Both the position numbers and the translations under genes were made by a program. Under the pieces are notes generated by a model, which searched no databases, had not been told where the DNA came from, and saw nothing but the letters and a program-made list of their open reading frames with translations. From Deltaproteobacteria bacterium (lineage in GTDB: Bacteria; Desulfobacterota; DSM-4660; Desulfatiglandales; Desulfatiglandaceae): a DNA stretch of 20,128 nt. The stretch lies in NCBI GenBank assembly GCA_018644785.1, contig JABGPV010000063.1, positions 1 to 20,128 of the forward strand, in the 5' to 3' direction. Positions 7,581 to 15,092 of the stretch are shown piece after piece (within the stretch, counting starts at the first letter, position 1; each line of letters opens with the position of its first letter).

Positions 7581-8302
7581 TTCAGCTTGAAAACATTACT
7601 TTTTCGTACGCAGGGGATAAACTTGTGCTGGATGATCTCTGTTTCACCCTCGAAGAAGGGGCAAAATTGGGGCTTATCGGCCATAATGGAAGTGGCAAGA
7701 CCACCATGTTGCATATCATCATGGGGCTCCTCAGGCCCTCATCCGGCACGATTCGGGCCTTCGGAAAGCCGGTTGAAACTAAAGAAGATTTCCTTGATGT
7801 AAGGCGCAAGATAGGATTCCTTTTCCAGGATGCCGACGACCAGCTCTTCTGTCCGACTGTTCTGGAGGATATTGCCTTCGGTCCGCTAAATTTAGGAAAA
7901 AGCCCGACAGAGGCCCGCAAAATGGCCATGGAAACCTTGGAAAGGCTAAATTTAAAAGGCTTCGAAGAGCGTGTGACCCACAAGCTTTCCGGGGGGGAGA
8001 AAAAGCTTGTCGCACTGGCAACGGTCCTGGTAATGGCGCCGAAGGCGCTTATCTTGGATGAACCCACCACCGGCCTGGACGAGGACACAAATATTCGAAT
8101 TATCACCCTGCTGAATCAGCTCGACATCAGCTACGTCATTGTTTCCCACGAGTATGATTTCTTAGCCCAAACCACCCGGGAAATCTATGGTGTTCATGAC
8201 GGTCGAATATCATATCACGGCGAATCAAACACACTTCACAGTCACTACCACAGACACGCAACAGCAAGGACGCCACACCATCATGGAACGCTTCACACAT
8301 AG
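7559..8302 (+). CDS. nikO: ECF transporter ATPase NikO/CbiO with His-rich C-terminal tail
   Basis: ABC ATPase of 247 residues with Walker A GHNGSGKTT (41-49), Q-loop Gln90, signature LSGGEKK (143-149), Walker B LILDEP (164-169) and switch His197. It energises nickel uptake from the cytoplasmic side. The last 28 residues hold nine histidines (220, 227, 229, 231, 233, 240-242, 246), an extension beyond the ABC fold that probably binds the imported metal as a store or sensor; that is inference. The ATG at 7559 is inside nikQ; a GTG five codons later is a possible alternative. No terminator is evident after the gene. Confidence 0.93.
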   Translation: MGANNVLIQLENITFSYAGDKLVLDDLCFTLEEGAKLGLIGHNGSGKTTMLHIIMGLLRPSSGTIRAFGKPVETKEDFLDVRRKIGFLFQDADDQLFCPTVLEDIAFGPLNLGKSPTEARKMAMETLERLNLKGFEERVTHKLSGGEKKLVALATVLVMAPKALILDEPTTGLDEDTNIRIITLLNQLDISYVIVSHEYDFLAQTTREIYGVHDGRISYHGESNTLHSHYHRHATARTPHHHGTLHT

Positions 8303-8324
8303 TAAGATGTAAGACGTCTCCGGC

Positions 8325-8353
8325 TTGACTATTTTTCTGTATAAAATTACAAA
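8325..8353 (+). promoter_or_regulatory. Possible promoter for the HAD phosphatase gene
   Basis: TTGACT (8325-8330), a 17-base spacer, and TACAAA (8348-8353; 4 of 6 match). The 102-base gap after nikO makes a separate promoter plausible. Read-through from the nickel operon is also possible, since no terminator is seen. Confidence 0.35.
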
Positions 8354-8404
8354 GGTAATCATATTCAGAACTGTATGTTAAAATGAAAACAAGGAGAGCA
8401 TTAC

Positions 8405-9055
8405 ATGGCGTATAAGGCTGTCATTTTTGACTTGGACGGGACATTGCTTGATACCCTGGAGGATCTTGCAGACTCATTGAATCGTGTCTTGCATGATAGA
8501 GGGCTTCCAACACACCCAACAGAGGCATTTCGCTATTTCGTCGGCAGCGGAGCAGCCAAGCTTGTGTTACGCGCATTGCCACCGGAGAAGCGGAATGATG
8601 AGCTGGCAGCAGATTGTTTGGAGGCGTTTCGCAGAGTGTACAACAGTAACTGGAACAAGAAAACCAAGCCGTACAAAGGGGTATCGGAATTGCTGGATGC
8701 TCTCACGGCAAAACACACCAAGATGGCTGTTCTTACAAACAAACCTCAGCATTTCGCTGAGCTCTGCGTCCAGGAGTTTCTCCCCGGCTGGGAGTTTGCA
8801 ATGATACTTGGTCAGAGGGATGGGGTCCCCATGAAGCCTGATCCCGCAGGTCCACGAGAGATAACCCGGTGTTTTGATATTCCATCACAGGAGTTTCTCT
8901 ATCTTGGCGACAGTGATATCGATATGAAAACTGCTGTTGACGCCAACATGTTCCCGGTTGGCGCGAAGTGGGGCTTTCGTTCGGAGAAGGAGTTGCGAGA
9001 AGCGGGCGCCATTAAAATAATCGGTCGGCCAACGGAACTTCTGGAATTGTTTTGA
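8405..9055 (+). CDS. HAD-superfamily hydrolase, phosphoglycolate phosphatase-like
   Basis: The 216-residue product has all HAD motifs: FDLDGTLLDT with nucleophile Asp9 and acid Asp11, TNKP (111-114) for motif II, Lys144 in KPDP for motif III, and GDSDID (168-173) for motif IV metal binding. The helical cap at about 18-90 and the overall length fit the Gph/PGP group, which dephosphorylates 2-phosphoglycolate from DNA repair or related small phosphate esters. Substrate cannot be fixed from sequence. A good AAGGAG site (8391-8396) precedes the ATG. It is convergent with the acyl-CoA synthetase operon; the 95 bases between them (9056-9150) show no clear terminator hairpin. Confidence 0.85.
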   Translation: MAYKAVIFDLDGTLLDTLEDLADSLNRVLHDRGLPTHPTEAFRYFVGSGAAKLVLRALPPEKRNDELAADCLEAFRRVYNSNWNKKTKPYKGVSELLDALTAKHTKMAVLTNKPQHFAELCVQEFLPGWEFAMILGQRDGVPMKPDPAGPREITRCFDIPSQEFLYLGDSDIDMKTAVDANMFPVGAKWGFRSEKELREAGAIKIIGRPTELLELF

Positions 9056-9150
9056 ACTGATTGTTTAGCCACAGAGTCAAGGGATAACGTCCATGCAAGT
9101 AAGCGCTTCAAGGATTTTATTCAACATAAATATTCACAGTCACGTCCCCC

Positions 9151-9816
9151 TTACCCCAACACAACCAGGGCGTCTACCGCCACGGGTTTGTTCCCGGAGA
9201 TGATGATCGGGTTGATGTCGATCTCTTTAACGGCTTTGTTTTCAAGACCGATTCGTCCCACGTTGATGAGGATTTTCGCCAGCCGATCCACATCCGCTGC
9301 CGGCATGCCACGGATAGCCCCCAGAATTTTGTGGCTTTTGAGCTCCCGCATCATCTCTAGAGCATCCCTTTTTTCCAATGGGGCGACACGGAAAGATATG
9401 TCTTTCAGAATCTCCGTAAATATCCCGCCCAGACCGAACATAACACATGGCCCGAACTGGGGATCACGGGTCAGGCCCACTACGAGTTCCCGCTGACCTT
9501 TGACCATCTCCTGCACCAGGATCCCGGCGTCACTCCCAATACGGGCTTTGATCTCCTCAAAGGTCGATGTGGCCGCCTCTTCATTCCGGATGTCTATTTT
9601 TATCAAACCTTTTTCCGTCTTGTGGGCGATTTCAGAAGAGCATCCCTTCAAAACAAGCGGGTAACCGATTTCCCGGGTTGCACTCATGAGTTCCTTCAAA
9701 TCATTTACCAAGAACTCCTTTGTAACCGGTATCCCATAAGAAGATAAGATTTGTTTGGATTCGTATTCTGAAAGTGTGCTTTGTCCTTCCTCTAAAGCCC
9801 TTTCTATGATTTTCAT
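9151..9816 (-). CDS. ADP-forming acyl-CoA synthetase beta subunit (ATP-grasp)
   Basis: The 221-residue product is an ATP-grasp protein of the type found as the separate beta subunit of ADP-forming acetyl/acyl-CoA synthetase (length close to archaeal AcdB). Visible features are the N-terminal LSEYESKQILSSYGIPV, KGCSSEIAHKTEKGLI (the substrate and phosphoryl-transfer region), the VQEMVKGQRELVVGL strand with GLGGIFTEILKD, and the metal-binding EIDINPI near the end. It catalyses phosphate transfer between a His on the alpha subunit and ADP/ATP, so ATP can be made from an acyl-CoA or spent to activate an acid. A GGAGG precedes the ATG. It is the last gene of the operon, 40 bases after the alpha gene. 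Confidence 0.88.
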   Translation of the reverse strand: MKIIERALEEGQSTLSEYESKQILSSYGIPVTKEFLVNDLKELMSATREIGYPLVLKGCSSEIAHKTEKGLIKIDIRNEEAATSTFEEIKARIGSDAGILVQEMVKGQRELVVGLTRDPQFGPCVMFGLGGIFTEILKDISFRVAPLEKRDALEMMRELKSHKILGAIRGMPAADVDRLAKILINVGRIGLENKAVKEIDINPIIISGNKPVAVDALVVLG

Positions 9817-9856
9817 GGGTTCCTCCCGTGATTGATTTCAAAGATTCGCCGGATTT

Positions 9857-11293
9857 TTAACTGTTTGAAATCCTTTGTGAATATCCATATATGGCTGAAA
9901 AGGACTTGATAGCCCTTTCAGCTGATTGAAATACCGGCAGGGAACGGGCTTCGAGCATCTCTACCAATTCCATTTCCTGCGAGTCCATTGTGGAACACCA
10001 CATGGCGAAAGGCTTCCCATATTCCTTTACACTTACCAGCCATTGGACAAACTGCTCTCTCATGGTTTCCATCATATTGTCAGGCAGATTCGGGTTTTCC
10101 GAAAAAGCGGAAAAGAGGTTTGGCGGCATCTGCATAATTGTACAATCCACGTTTTCATCCTGCGGTATAGCAGTGAGGGCCTGGAAAAACGGTATAAGAT
10201 CAGAAAGGTGAAATTCTATGCAAACGCCGGCATCAAAGGGGTTTAACGGTATTTCCCATGGGGGATAGATCTCTTTGAGCCTGTGATGGGTGTCACGGCT
10301 TAGAGATGCCAGACCGAGGCCATTCATTCCGCACGAATCGGTGGCCATGACGCCCTCTCCCCCGGAAAGGGTAATAATGGCGAGCTGTTTTCCCTTTGGC
10401 AACGTAAGAAACTCGAATGATTTTGCCAGATCAAAAAACTCATCCAAATTCTGAGCCCTGACAGCACACGTCTGTTTGATCATCCCGTCAAAGATCAGAT
10501 CGTTTTCGAGGGCTATGGACCCGGTGTGAGACGCCGCCGCCTTTGAGCCTGCCGGAGTCCTGCCCGATTTGAGGATGATGGTAGGTTTTTTTTGGGAGAC
10601 GGATTTGAGGAGAGCAAAAAAATCGTTGATGTTTCCCTTCAGGCTCTCAATATGCATGGCAATGACCTTTGTATCGTCATCCCCGGAAAAATACGTCAGG
10701 GCGTCCACCTCATTGATATCCATCTTGTTTCCCATGTCGAGCATCTTATTGATCCCCATGCGAGATAGTATCCAGTTTATTTTGGGCTCGTAAAAACCGG
10801 ACTGAAAGGCAAAAGAGAGCCCCCCGGGCCTCATCTCCTTGATGGGATTGAAGCTGATTGCCAGTCGGTTTGCCGTGTTAACCGGGCTCAAAGTGTTGGG
10901 GCCCAGCACTCGAATGCCCTTTTCTTTTGTAAACGCGGACATCTGGTCGTGAAGCTTTTGGCCTTCAGCGCCACCCTCTGAAAAACCGCCCGCAATAATA
11001 ACAAGATGCCTGACGCCAATGGCATGGCAGTCTTTGACAATATCTATGGTCTTGGGGGCCGGAACAGCAGATACGACCAGGTCGATTTTGTCCGGGATAT
11101 CCCGCAGGCTGGCAAATGCCTTAATCCCCAATATTTCGTTTGCATTGGGGTTAACCGGATAGACTTTTCCCTGAAAGTTCAACAAATTCTTCATGATGCG
11201 AAAATTCATCTTGAATTGATTATTGGTTGCCCCCACGATAGCAACTGATTCGGGGCTAAAGAAATGTTCTAAGAAATGGTCTTGTTTTTCCAT
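9857..11293 (-). CDS. ADP-forming acyl-CoA synthetase alpha-type subunit (copy 1)
   Basis: The 478-residue product has an N-terminal CoA-binding Rossmann domain (SVAIVGATNNQFKMN, 16-30), a central succinyl-CoA-ligase-like domain and a C-terminal ligase domain with LSGGEGV (309-315). The phosphorylatable His is in ASHTGS (His256). The length is like stand-alone AcdA subunits, and no ATP-grasp part is fused; the downstream beta gene would supply it. The glycine-rich segment that is usually QSGG or QSGA reads QSGFYEP (164-170), a departure from copy 2. With the beta subunit it probably interconverts an acyl-CoA and the free acid with ATP formation or use. The acid is unknown; an organic or aromatic acid is suggested only by the IclR regulator. 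Confidence 0.87.
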   Translation of the reverse strand: MEKQDHFLEHFFSPESVAIVGATNNQFKMNFRIMKNLLNFQGKVYPVNPNANEILGIKAFASLRDIPDKIDLVVSAVPAPKTIDIVKDCHAIGVRHLVIIAGGFSEGGAEGQKLHDQMSAFTKEKGIRVLGPNTLSPVNTANRLAISFNPIKEMRPGGLSFAFQSGFYEPKINWILSRMGINKMLDMGNKMDINEVDALTYFSGDDDTKVIAMHIESLKGNINDFFALLKSVSQKKPTIILKSGRTPAGSKAAASHTGSIALENDLIFDGMIKQTCAVRAQNLDEFFDLAKSFEFLTLPKGKQLAIITLSGGEGVMATDSCGMNGLGLASLSRDTHHRLKEIYPPWEIPLNPFDAGVCIEFHLSDLIPFFQALTAIPQDENVDCTIMQMPPNLFSAFSENPNLPDNMMETMREQFVQWLVSVKEYGKPFAMWCSTMDSQEMELVEMLEARSLPVFQSAERAIKSFSAIYGYSQRISNS

Positions 11294-11309
11294 AATTTTG
11301 CCCTATGCC

Positions 11310-12698
11310 TTATTTCTCAACGGTGTCTTTTTTTTGCCAGTAATTCATCAGCAGGTGCAAACCCCTGACGCTCTCCACGGGGTCATTGAAAACAGGGAAT
11401 GTGTTTAACCGTTTAAATTCCTCAATGTGTTGCCTCTCCGCAAAAAAACTGAGCGCTATGGGTTTGTTTTTTTCTTTGCACATCTTCCCTATGAAGTTGA
11501 GCATCTGCTCGGGCCGCCCGATTCCCTCTCCAAACATCTTTACCATTTCAGGCTCATACATGAATGACAAAATGACCCCGTCAATATTATCCAATGCCAG
11601 ACAGCGCTCCAACGTGAATGCAAGCGCCTTGATATCGTGAACATCGCCAAAATCCATTGGGTTGGACATGCGGATGACCCCCGCACGCCGAAAACCCTCA
11701 ATTTGATCCATGAGTTTACGTGGCAGCGGGGGGCATTTAAAGCCATATCGTTCACACGCATCTCCCAATATCACGGAAAAACCGCCGGACAGGGATATGA
11801 CGGCCAATCGATTCCCTCTCAAGGGGGGGAGCTGAAGCGCCTTGGCAGCCACGGTCATGTGATGAATGTCTTCCACGCGTACAATCCCCGCTTGCTTCAT
11901 GGCACAGTCTACGATGCGGTCATCATTTGAAAGGGCCGCTGTGTGGGAGTAGGCGACTTTTTTTGCCGTTTTGCTCACGTTGGACTTAAAAATGACAATC
12001 GGCTTTTTTGATGTTCCGGCCAGCCTTGTCAGTGCCCTCCCGTCTTCAATGCTTTCCAGGTACATGTGGATCTGTTCCGTATCCTCGTCATGAATGAGAT
12101 ATTTTAGGAAATCTATCTCATTTAAGTTTAACTTGTTGCCCATGCTGATAATTTTTGAAAAACCCACATGTTCTTCAGAAAAATGGTAGGCGCACTGGGT
12201 GGTCACCCCCCCGCTCTGAACAATCATGCCCACGGGTCCATTTTTGAACTTCCCGGCCCGCATGGGGTTAAACGGCGTGCAAAGTCCCGATCCGGTACAT
12301 ATGACGCCGATGCAGTTGGGGCCGATAAATCGAATGCCATATCGCCTGGCGATGTCGACCATACCCTTTTCCACCGGATTGTCTTGATCGTCCAGTTCCC
12401 TGAATCCCCCTGTGGAAATGATGGCGTGGTGAATTCCCTTTTTTCCGCAGACGTCCAATGTCTCTGCAACAAATCTGGCAGGGACCAGGATCACTGCCAA
12501 ATCGATCCCTTCGGGCAAAGACCGGGGGTCGGTTATGATCTTCCGGCCGTACACGTTGCCCGGTTCTCTCCCTACCGGATGAATGTCGCCTTTAAACCCC
12601 ATTTCCAGGCTGTTGGAAATAATATTTTTGCCCAGATTTCTCGAATTGGCCGCCACACCGAAAACAGCCATATGGGAAGGATGGAAAAATTTTCTCAT
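11310..12698 (-). CDS. ADP-forming acyl-CoA synthetase alpha-type subunit (copy 2)
   Basis: The 462-residue paralogue of the next gene has the same order: CoA-binding domain with GVAANSRNLGKN (14-24), the segment VQSGGV (160-165), catalytic His252 in YSHTAAL, and LSGGFSV (303-309). Its ATG overlaps the IclR stop codon in ATGA, so the regulator and synthetase are translationally coupled. Copy 1 starts 16 bases after its stop. Both copies keep the SHT histidine, so both may be active. They may form a mixed alpha-alpha'-beta enzyme or give two substrate ranges sharing one beta subunit; this cannot be decided from sequence. Confidence 0.87.
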   Translation of the reverse strand: MRKFFHPSHMAVFGVAANSRNLGKNIISNSLEMGFKGDIHPVGREPGNVYGRKIITDPRSLPEGIDLAVILVPARFVAETLDVCGKKGIHHAIISTGGFRELDDQDNPVEKGMVDIARRYGIRFIGPNCIGVICTGSGLCTPFNPMRAGKFKNGPVGMIVQSGGVTTQCAYHFSEEHVGFSKIISMGNKLNLNEIDFLKYLIHDEDTEQIHMYLESIEDGRALTRLAGTSKKPIVIFKSNVSKTAKKVAYSHTAALSNDDRIVDCAMKQAGIVRVEDIHHMTVAAKALQLPPLRGNRLAVISLSGGFSVILGDACERYGFKCPPLPRKLMDQIEGFRRAGVIRMSNPMDFGDVHDIKALAFTLERCLALDNIDGVILSFMYEPEMVKMFGEGIGRPEQMLNFIGKMCKEKNKPIALSFFAERQHIEEFKRLNTFPVFNDPVESVRGLHLLMNYWQKKDTVEK

Positions 12699-13471
12699 TT
12701 TGGTTTACCCATGCCGTACGAAATCCGGTCGGCCGTTTCAATAACCAGCCGGCCCAGATTCTCTTTGTCGTTAGTTTCAAGACTGAAAATGGTGGCGGCA
12801 ACCCCAACGCAGCCCGCCAGATGATTCCTGTTATTATAGATCGGCGCCACGATCCTTCGAACCCCCTTCCTCAACTCCTGGTCTTCAAACGCATAGCCTT
12901 TTTCCTTGATTTGCCCAATTTCCTCTTCAAGTACATCCAGGTCGGTTATGGTGTTTTCCGTCATGGGCGGAAGGCCGATGGTTGTCATCACTTTATGTCT
13001 TTTTTCAGGGGCCATATCGGCCAAATATATCTTGCCGACGGCAACGGCGTGGAAATAGGGGTATGCGCTTCCGACCCGGTTATAAAGCCGGATGCCCTCG
13101 GTTCCCTCAACCTGTTCTATCAAAACGAGTTGATCCCGGTCCAGGGTAGAGAGTTCAACGGTCTTGCGGGTTTTTTCGGCCAATTCCTGCATCAGGGGTC
13201 GTCCGATGGAACGGAGCTTTATTTTATCCTGAAGCCTGTCCCCGAAATAGAGCAGTTTCATTCCCAGACGATAAAAGCCCCTTTGGCCTGTTCTGTCCAC
13301 AACACCCCTGTCGCACAATGTGTTGAGTATCCTGATCAGGGATTGTCTCGGAATGGAGAGTTTTGCCAGTATCTCTGAAAGGGGCATCGCATTATCGCTG
13401 CCCGCCAGAAGTGCGATGATGTCAAGGGCCCGGTCCACGGCGGGCGTGTGGTTGGATTTATGGAGCGACAT
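12695..13471 (-). CDS. IclR-family transcriptional regulator
   Basis: The 258-residue product has an N-terminal winged helix (AVDRALDIIALLAG, then PLSEILAKLSIPRQSLIRIL and the wing around RGFYRLG, about 11-72). It is followed by the IclR effector domain, with EQVEGTEGIRLYNRVGSAYPYFHAVAVGK in its ligand pocket and ELRKGVRRIVAPIYN near 200-215. It is the first gene of the acyl-CoA synthetase operon and probably controls it, and itself, in response to a small organic acid or its CoA derivative; the ligand is unknown. The ribosome site upstream of the chosen ATG is weak, so translation may be low. Confidence 0.9.
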   Translation of the reverse strand: MSLHKSNHTPAVDRALDIIALLAGSDNAMPLSEILAKLSIPRQSLIRILNTLCDRGVVDRTGQRGFYRLGMKLLYFGDRLQDKIKLRSIGRPLMQELAEKTRKTVELSTLDRDQLVLIEQVEGTEGIRLYNRVGSAYPYFHAVAVGKIYLADMAPEKRHKVMTTIGLPPMTENTITDLDVLEEEIGQIKEKGYAFEDQELRKGVRRIVAPIYNNRNHLAGCVGVAATIFSLETNDKENLGRLVIETADRISYGMGKPK

Positions 13472-13512
13472 GGCCCAGTACCATATATGACTCTAATAGA
13501 AACATATTCGGT

Positions 13513-13540
13513 ATTGTATAGTGATGAGCCTGGATGTCAA
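13513..13540 (-). promoter_or_regulatory. Promoter of the iclR/acyl-CoA synthetase operon
   Basis: On the minus strand, TTGACA (13540-13535), a 16-base spacer and TACAAT (13518-13513). The start of transcription would be near 13505, about 34 bases before the ATG. The A/T-rich stretch between it and the gene (13477-13515) may hold the IclR operator, but I see no clean palindrome there. Confidence 0.65.
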
Positions 13541-13649
13541 GGAGAAATTCCAATGATGGTTCAAAAGCCGTTTGATGCGTGATACGGTACTGACAGACTA
13601 ATGCCCCAATCACAGAGCTTATTTCCCCTTCGGGGCTGTCCAAACAATG

Positions 13650-13660
13650 GGGTCCACCTT
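13650..13660. repeat. 11-base direct repeat, left copy
   Basis: GGGTCCACCTT here is repeated in the same orientation at 15818-15828. The two copies enclose the AAA ATPase gene and the toxin-antitoxin pair. A single 11-mer repeat in 20 kb is expected by chance; its interest comes from the right copy lying exactly at the break in a response-regulator gene. Confidence 0.4.
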
Positions 13661-13687
13661 ACCCATCTGATCTTCCTTATAATTTCA

Positions 13688-13742
13688 TTGACATTCATGC
13701 TACATTGTGTAGTCTTGTCCGAAATAGTTAAACTATTTCGGA
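13688..13742 (+). promoter_or_regulatory. Promoter and perfect palindromic operator of the AAA ATPase gene
   Basis: A TTGACA (13688-13693) is followed 16 bases on by a weak -10, TAGTCT (13710-13715). Immediately downstream lies a perfect inverted repeat: TCCGAAATAGTT (13718-13729), one A, then AACTATTTCGGA (13731-13742). It spans the expected transcription start and runs into the ribosome-binding site GGAGG (13740-13744). A protein bound here, or an mRNA stem formed here, would block expression. The ATPase carries its own helix-turn-helix-like segment, so autoregulation is a reasonable inference. Confidence 0.6.
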
Positions 13743-13755
13743 GGAGATGCCGATA

Positions 13756-14913
13756 ATGAAAATTATTGATAGGATTTTGAATATTGAGTTGCCCCCAAGG
13801 CAGTCTGCATTTTTGTGGGGGGCAAGGAAAACCGGGAAATCAACCTACCTGAAAAAAAACTTCCCCGACAGCCTGGTTTTTGATTTCCTCAAGTCCGATT
13901 TATTTATTGAATTTTCAAAAAACCCCTCATTGCTGCGGGAACAACTGCTTGCACAGAATGAAGCCATGATAGGGCATCCTGTCATACTGGATGAAGTGCA
14001 AAAGGTTCCTCAGATCCTGGATGAAGTGCACTGGCTGATTGAAAACAAAGGGTTTCAATTTATCCTGTGTGGATCGAGCGCAAGGAAATTAAAACGGGGT
14101 CAGGCTAATTTGTTAGGTGGAAGGGCTTGGCGGTATGAAATGCTTCCTCTAACGACAGTTGAAATAGGGGGTGTGGATCTTCTCAGAGCGCTGAATCATG
14201 GGTTGATTCCAACTCATTATCTGCAGAATAATTACAAGAAGTCGTTAAGCGCATATGTAAGAGATTATCTCAAAGAGGAGGTTTTCAACGAAGGATTGAC
14301 ACGCAATATTCCCGCATTCTCCAGATTTTTTGATGCCATTGGATATTCACACGGTGAGCTGACCAATTATTCAAATATAGCCCGTGAATGCGGGGTGAGC
14401 TCCAAGACTGTGAAAGAATATTACCAGATACTTGTGGACACGTTGCTGGGAACAATGGTGGAACCCTTCAAAAAAAGGAAAAACAGGCAAACAATAAGCA
14501 AGGCGTCAAAATTCTACCTCTTTGATGTGGGCGTTGCCGGAGCCATTACCCATCGGGAAATTTATGAAGAAAAGGGGGAATTGTTTGGAAAAGCCTTTGA
14601 ACATTTTATCTTGATGCAAATGGTAGCACACCGTTCCTACAGCGAATTGGAGTACGAGATCAATTTCTGGAGAACAAAATCAGGTATGGAAGTCGATTTT
14701 ATTCTGGGAAAAGGTGAAATTGCAATAGAAATAAAAGGATCAAGCAGTGTGGATAACAGAGATTTAAAGCCCCTCTCCGCTTTTATCGAAGAATATTCAC
14801 CTCGAAAGGGATTCGTTGTCTGCAATGAGAAAGCAAAACGGGTTCATGGTAATGTTATGGTTATTCCCTGGAGGATGTTCTTAGATGATCTGTGGGAAGG
14901 AAGGGTCATTTAG
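13756..14913 (+). CDS. AAA ATPase with C-terminal DUF4143 (AAA_14/DUF4143 family)
   Basis: The 385-residue product has Walker A GARKTGKS (22-29), Walker B VILDEVQ (76-82) and a sensor-1-like CGSSARK (105-111). A helix-turn-helix-like stretch follows, YSNIARECGVSSKTVKEYY (205-223). The C-terminal DUF4143 region shows a PD-(D/E)XK-nuclease-like pattern: FEHFI (281-285), MEVDFIL (311-317) and EIAIEIKG (321-328). An ATG three codons upstream (13747) is only two bases from GGAGG, so 13756 is preferred. The cellular role of this widespread, patchily distributed family is not established; some members resemble mobile or stress-response genes. Base composition looks AT-rich (14461-14520 has 23 G/C of 60). 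It is monocistronic and divergent from iclR. Confidence 0.85.
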   Translation: MKIIDRILNIELPPRQSAFLWGARKTGKSTYLKKNFPDSLVFDFLKSDLFIEFSKNPSLLREQLLAQNEAMIGHPVILDEVQKVPQILDEVHWLIENKGFQFILCGSSARKLKRGQANLLGGRAWRYEMLPLTTVEIGGVDLLRALNHGLIPTHYLQNNYKKSLSAYVRDYLKEEVFNEGLTRNIPAFSRFFDAIGYSHGELTNYSNIARECGVSSKTVKEYYQILVDTLLGTMVEPFKKRKNRQTISKASKFYLFDVGVAGAITHREIYEEKGELFGKAFEHFILMQMVAHRSYSELEYEINFWRTKSGMEVDFILGKGEIAIEIKGSSSVDNRDLKPLSAFIEEYSPRKGFVVCNEKAKRVHGNVMVIPWRMFLDDLWEGRVI

Positions 14914-14939
14914 ATGACTGGCCAACGGTTACCCCTTCC

Positions 14940-14991
14940 CGCATAATCCGTCTCCTTTCTGTTTTGGTTTCAGGGGTTGACGGATTATGCG
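14940..14991. repeat. 13-bp perfect inverted repeat downstream of the AAA ATPase gene
   Basis: CGCATAATCCGTC (14940-14952) and GACGGATTATGCG (14979-14991) are exact reverse complements separated by 26 bases. The loop can fold further (CC..CTG against CAG..GG). It starts 27 bases after the ATPase stop. No T-run follows, so it is either an atypical terminator or the ends of a small repeat element. The core GCATAATCC also occurs at 15940-15948 (as GGCATAATCC). Confidence 0.55.
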
Positions 14992-15021
14992 ACCGGGGGC
15001 CGGGGGCCGACCAAAAAATAG

Positions 15022-15050
15022 TTGACAGCAACAGCTAAAATATATAGCAT
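15022..15050 (+). promoter_or_regulatory. Promoter of the toxin-antitoxin operon
   Basis: TTGACA (15022-15027), a 17-base spacer and TAGCAT (15045-15050; 4 of 6). The start would fall near 15057, about 36 bases before the antitoxin ATG. Confidence 0.65.
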
Positions 15051-15081
15051 GATGTGTAAGTCCCTACACAATGCCATCATG
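15049..15081 (+). promoter_or_regulatory. Nested inverted repeat, likely autoregulatory operator of the toxin-antitoxin operon
   Basis: Inner arms TGTGTA (15053-15058) and TACACA (15065-15070) sit inside overlapping outer arms CATGATG (15049-15055) and CATCATG (15075-15081). The element runs from the -10 to the antitoxin ribosome site (GGAGG, 15081-15085). Ribbon-helix-helix antitoxins commonly bind such repeats to repress their own operon. Confidence 0.5.
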
Positions 15082-15092
15082 GAGGTATTATT

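Noticed and set aside
8325..8345. TTGACT with TATAAA as a promoter
   Set aside because: The spacer between these two is only 9 bases. The 17-base alternative TACAAA was kept at low confidence.
13472..13649. Rest of the truncated receiver gene on the far side of the direct repeat
   Set aside because: All minus-strand frames were read; none shows receiver motifs such as the phosphoacceptor Asp block.
14991..15009. GGGGCCG tandem repeats as a microsatellite or origin element
   Set aside because: Only about two copies; too short to mean anything.
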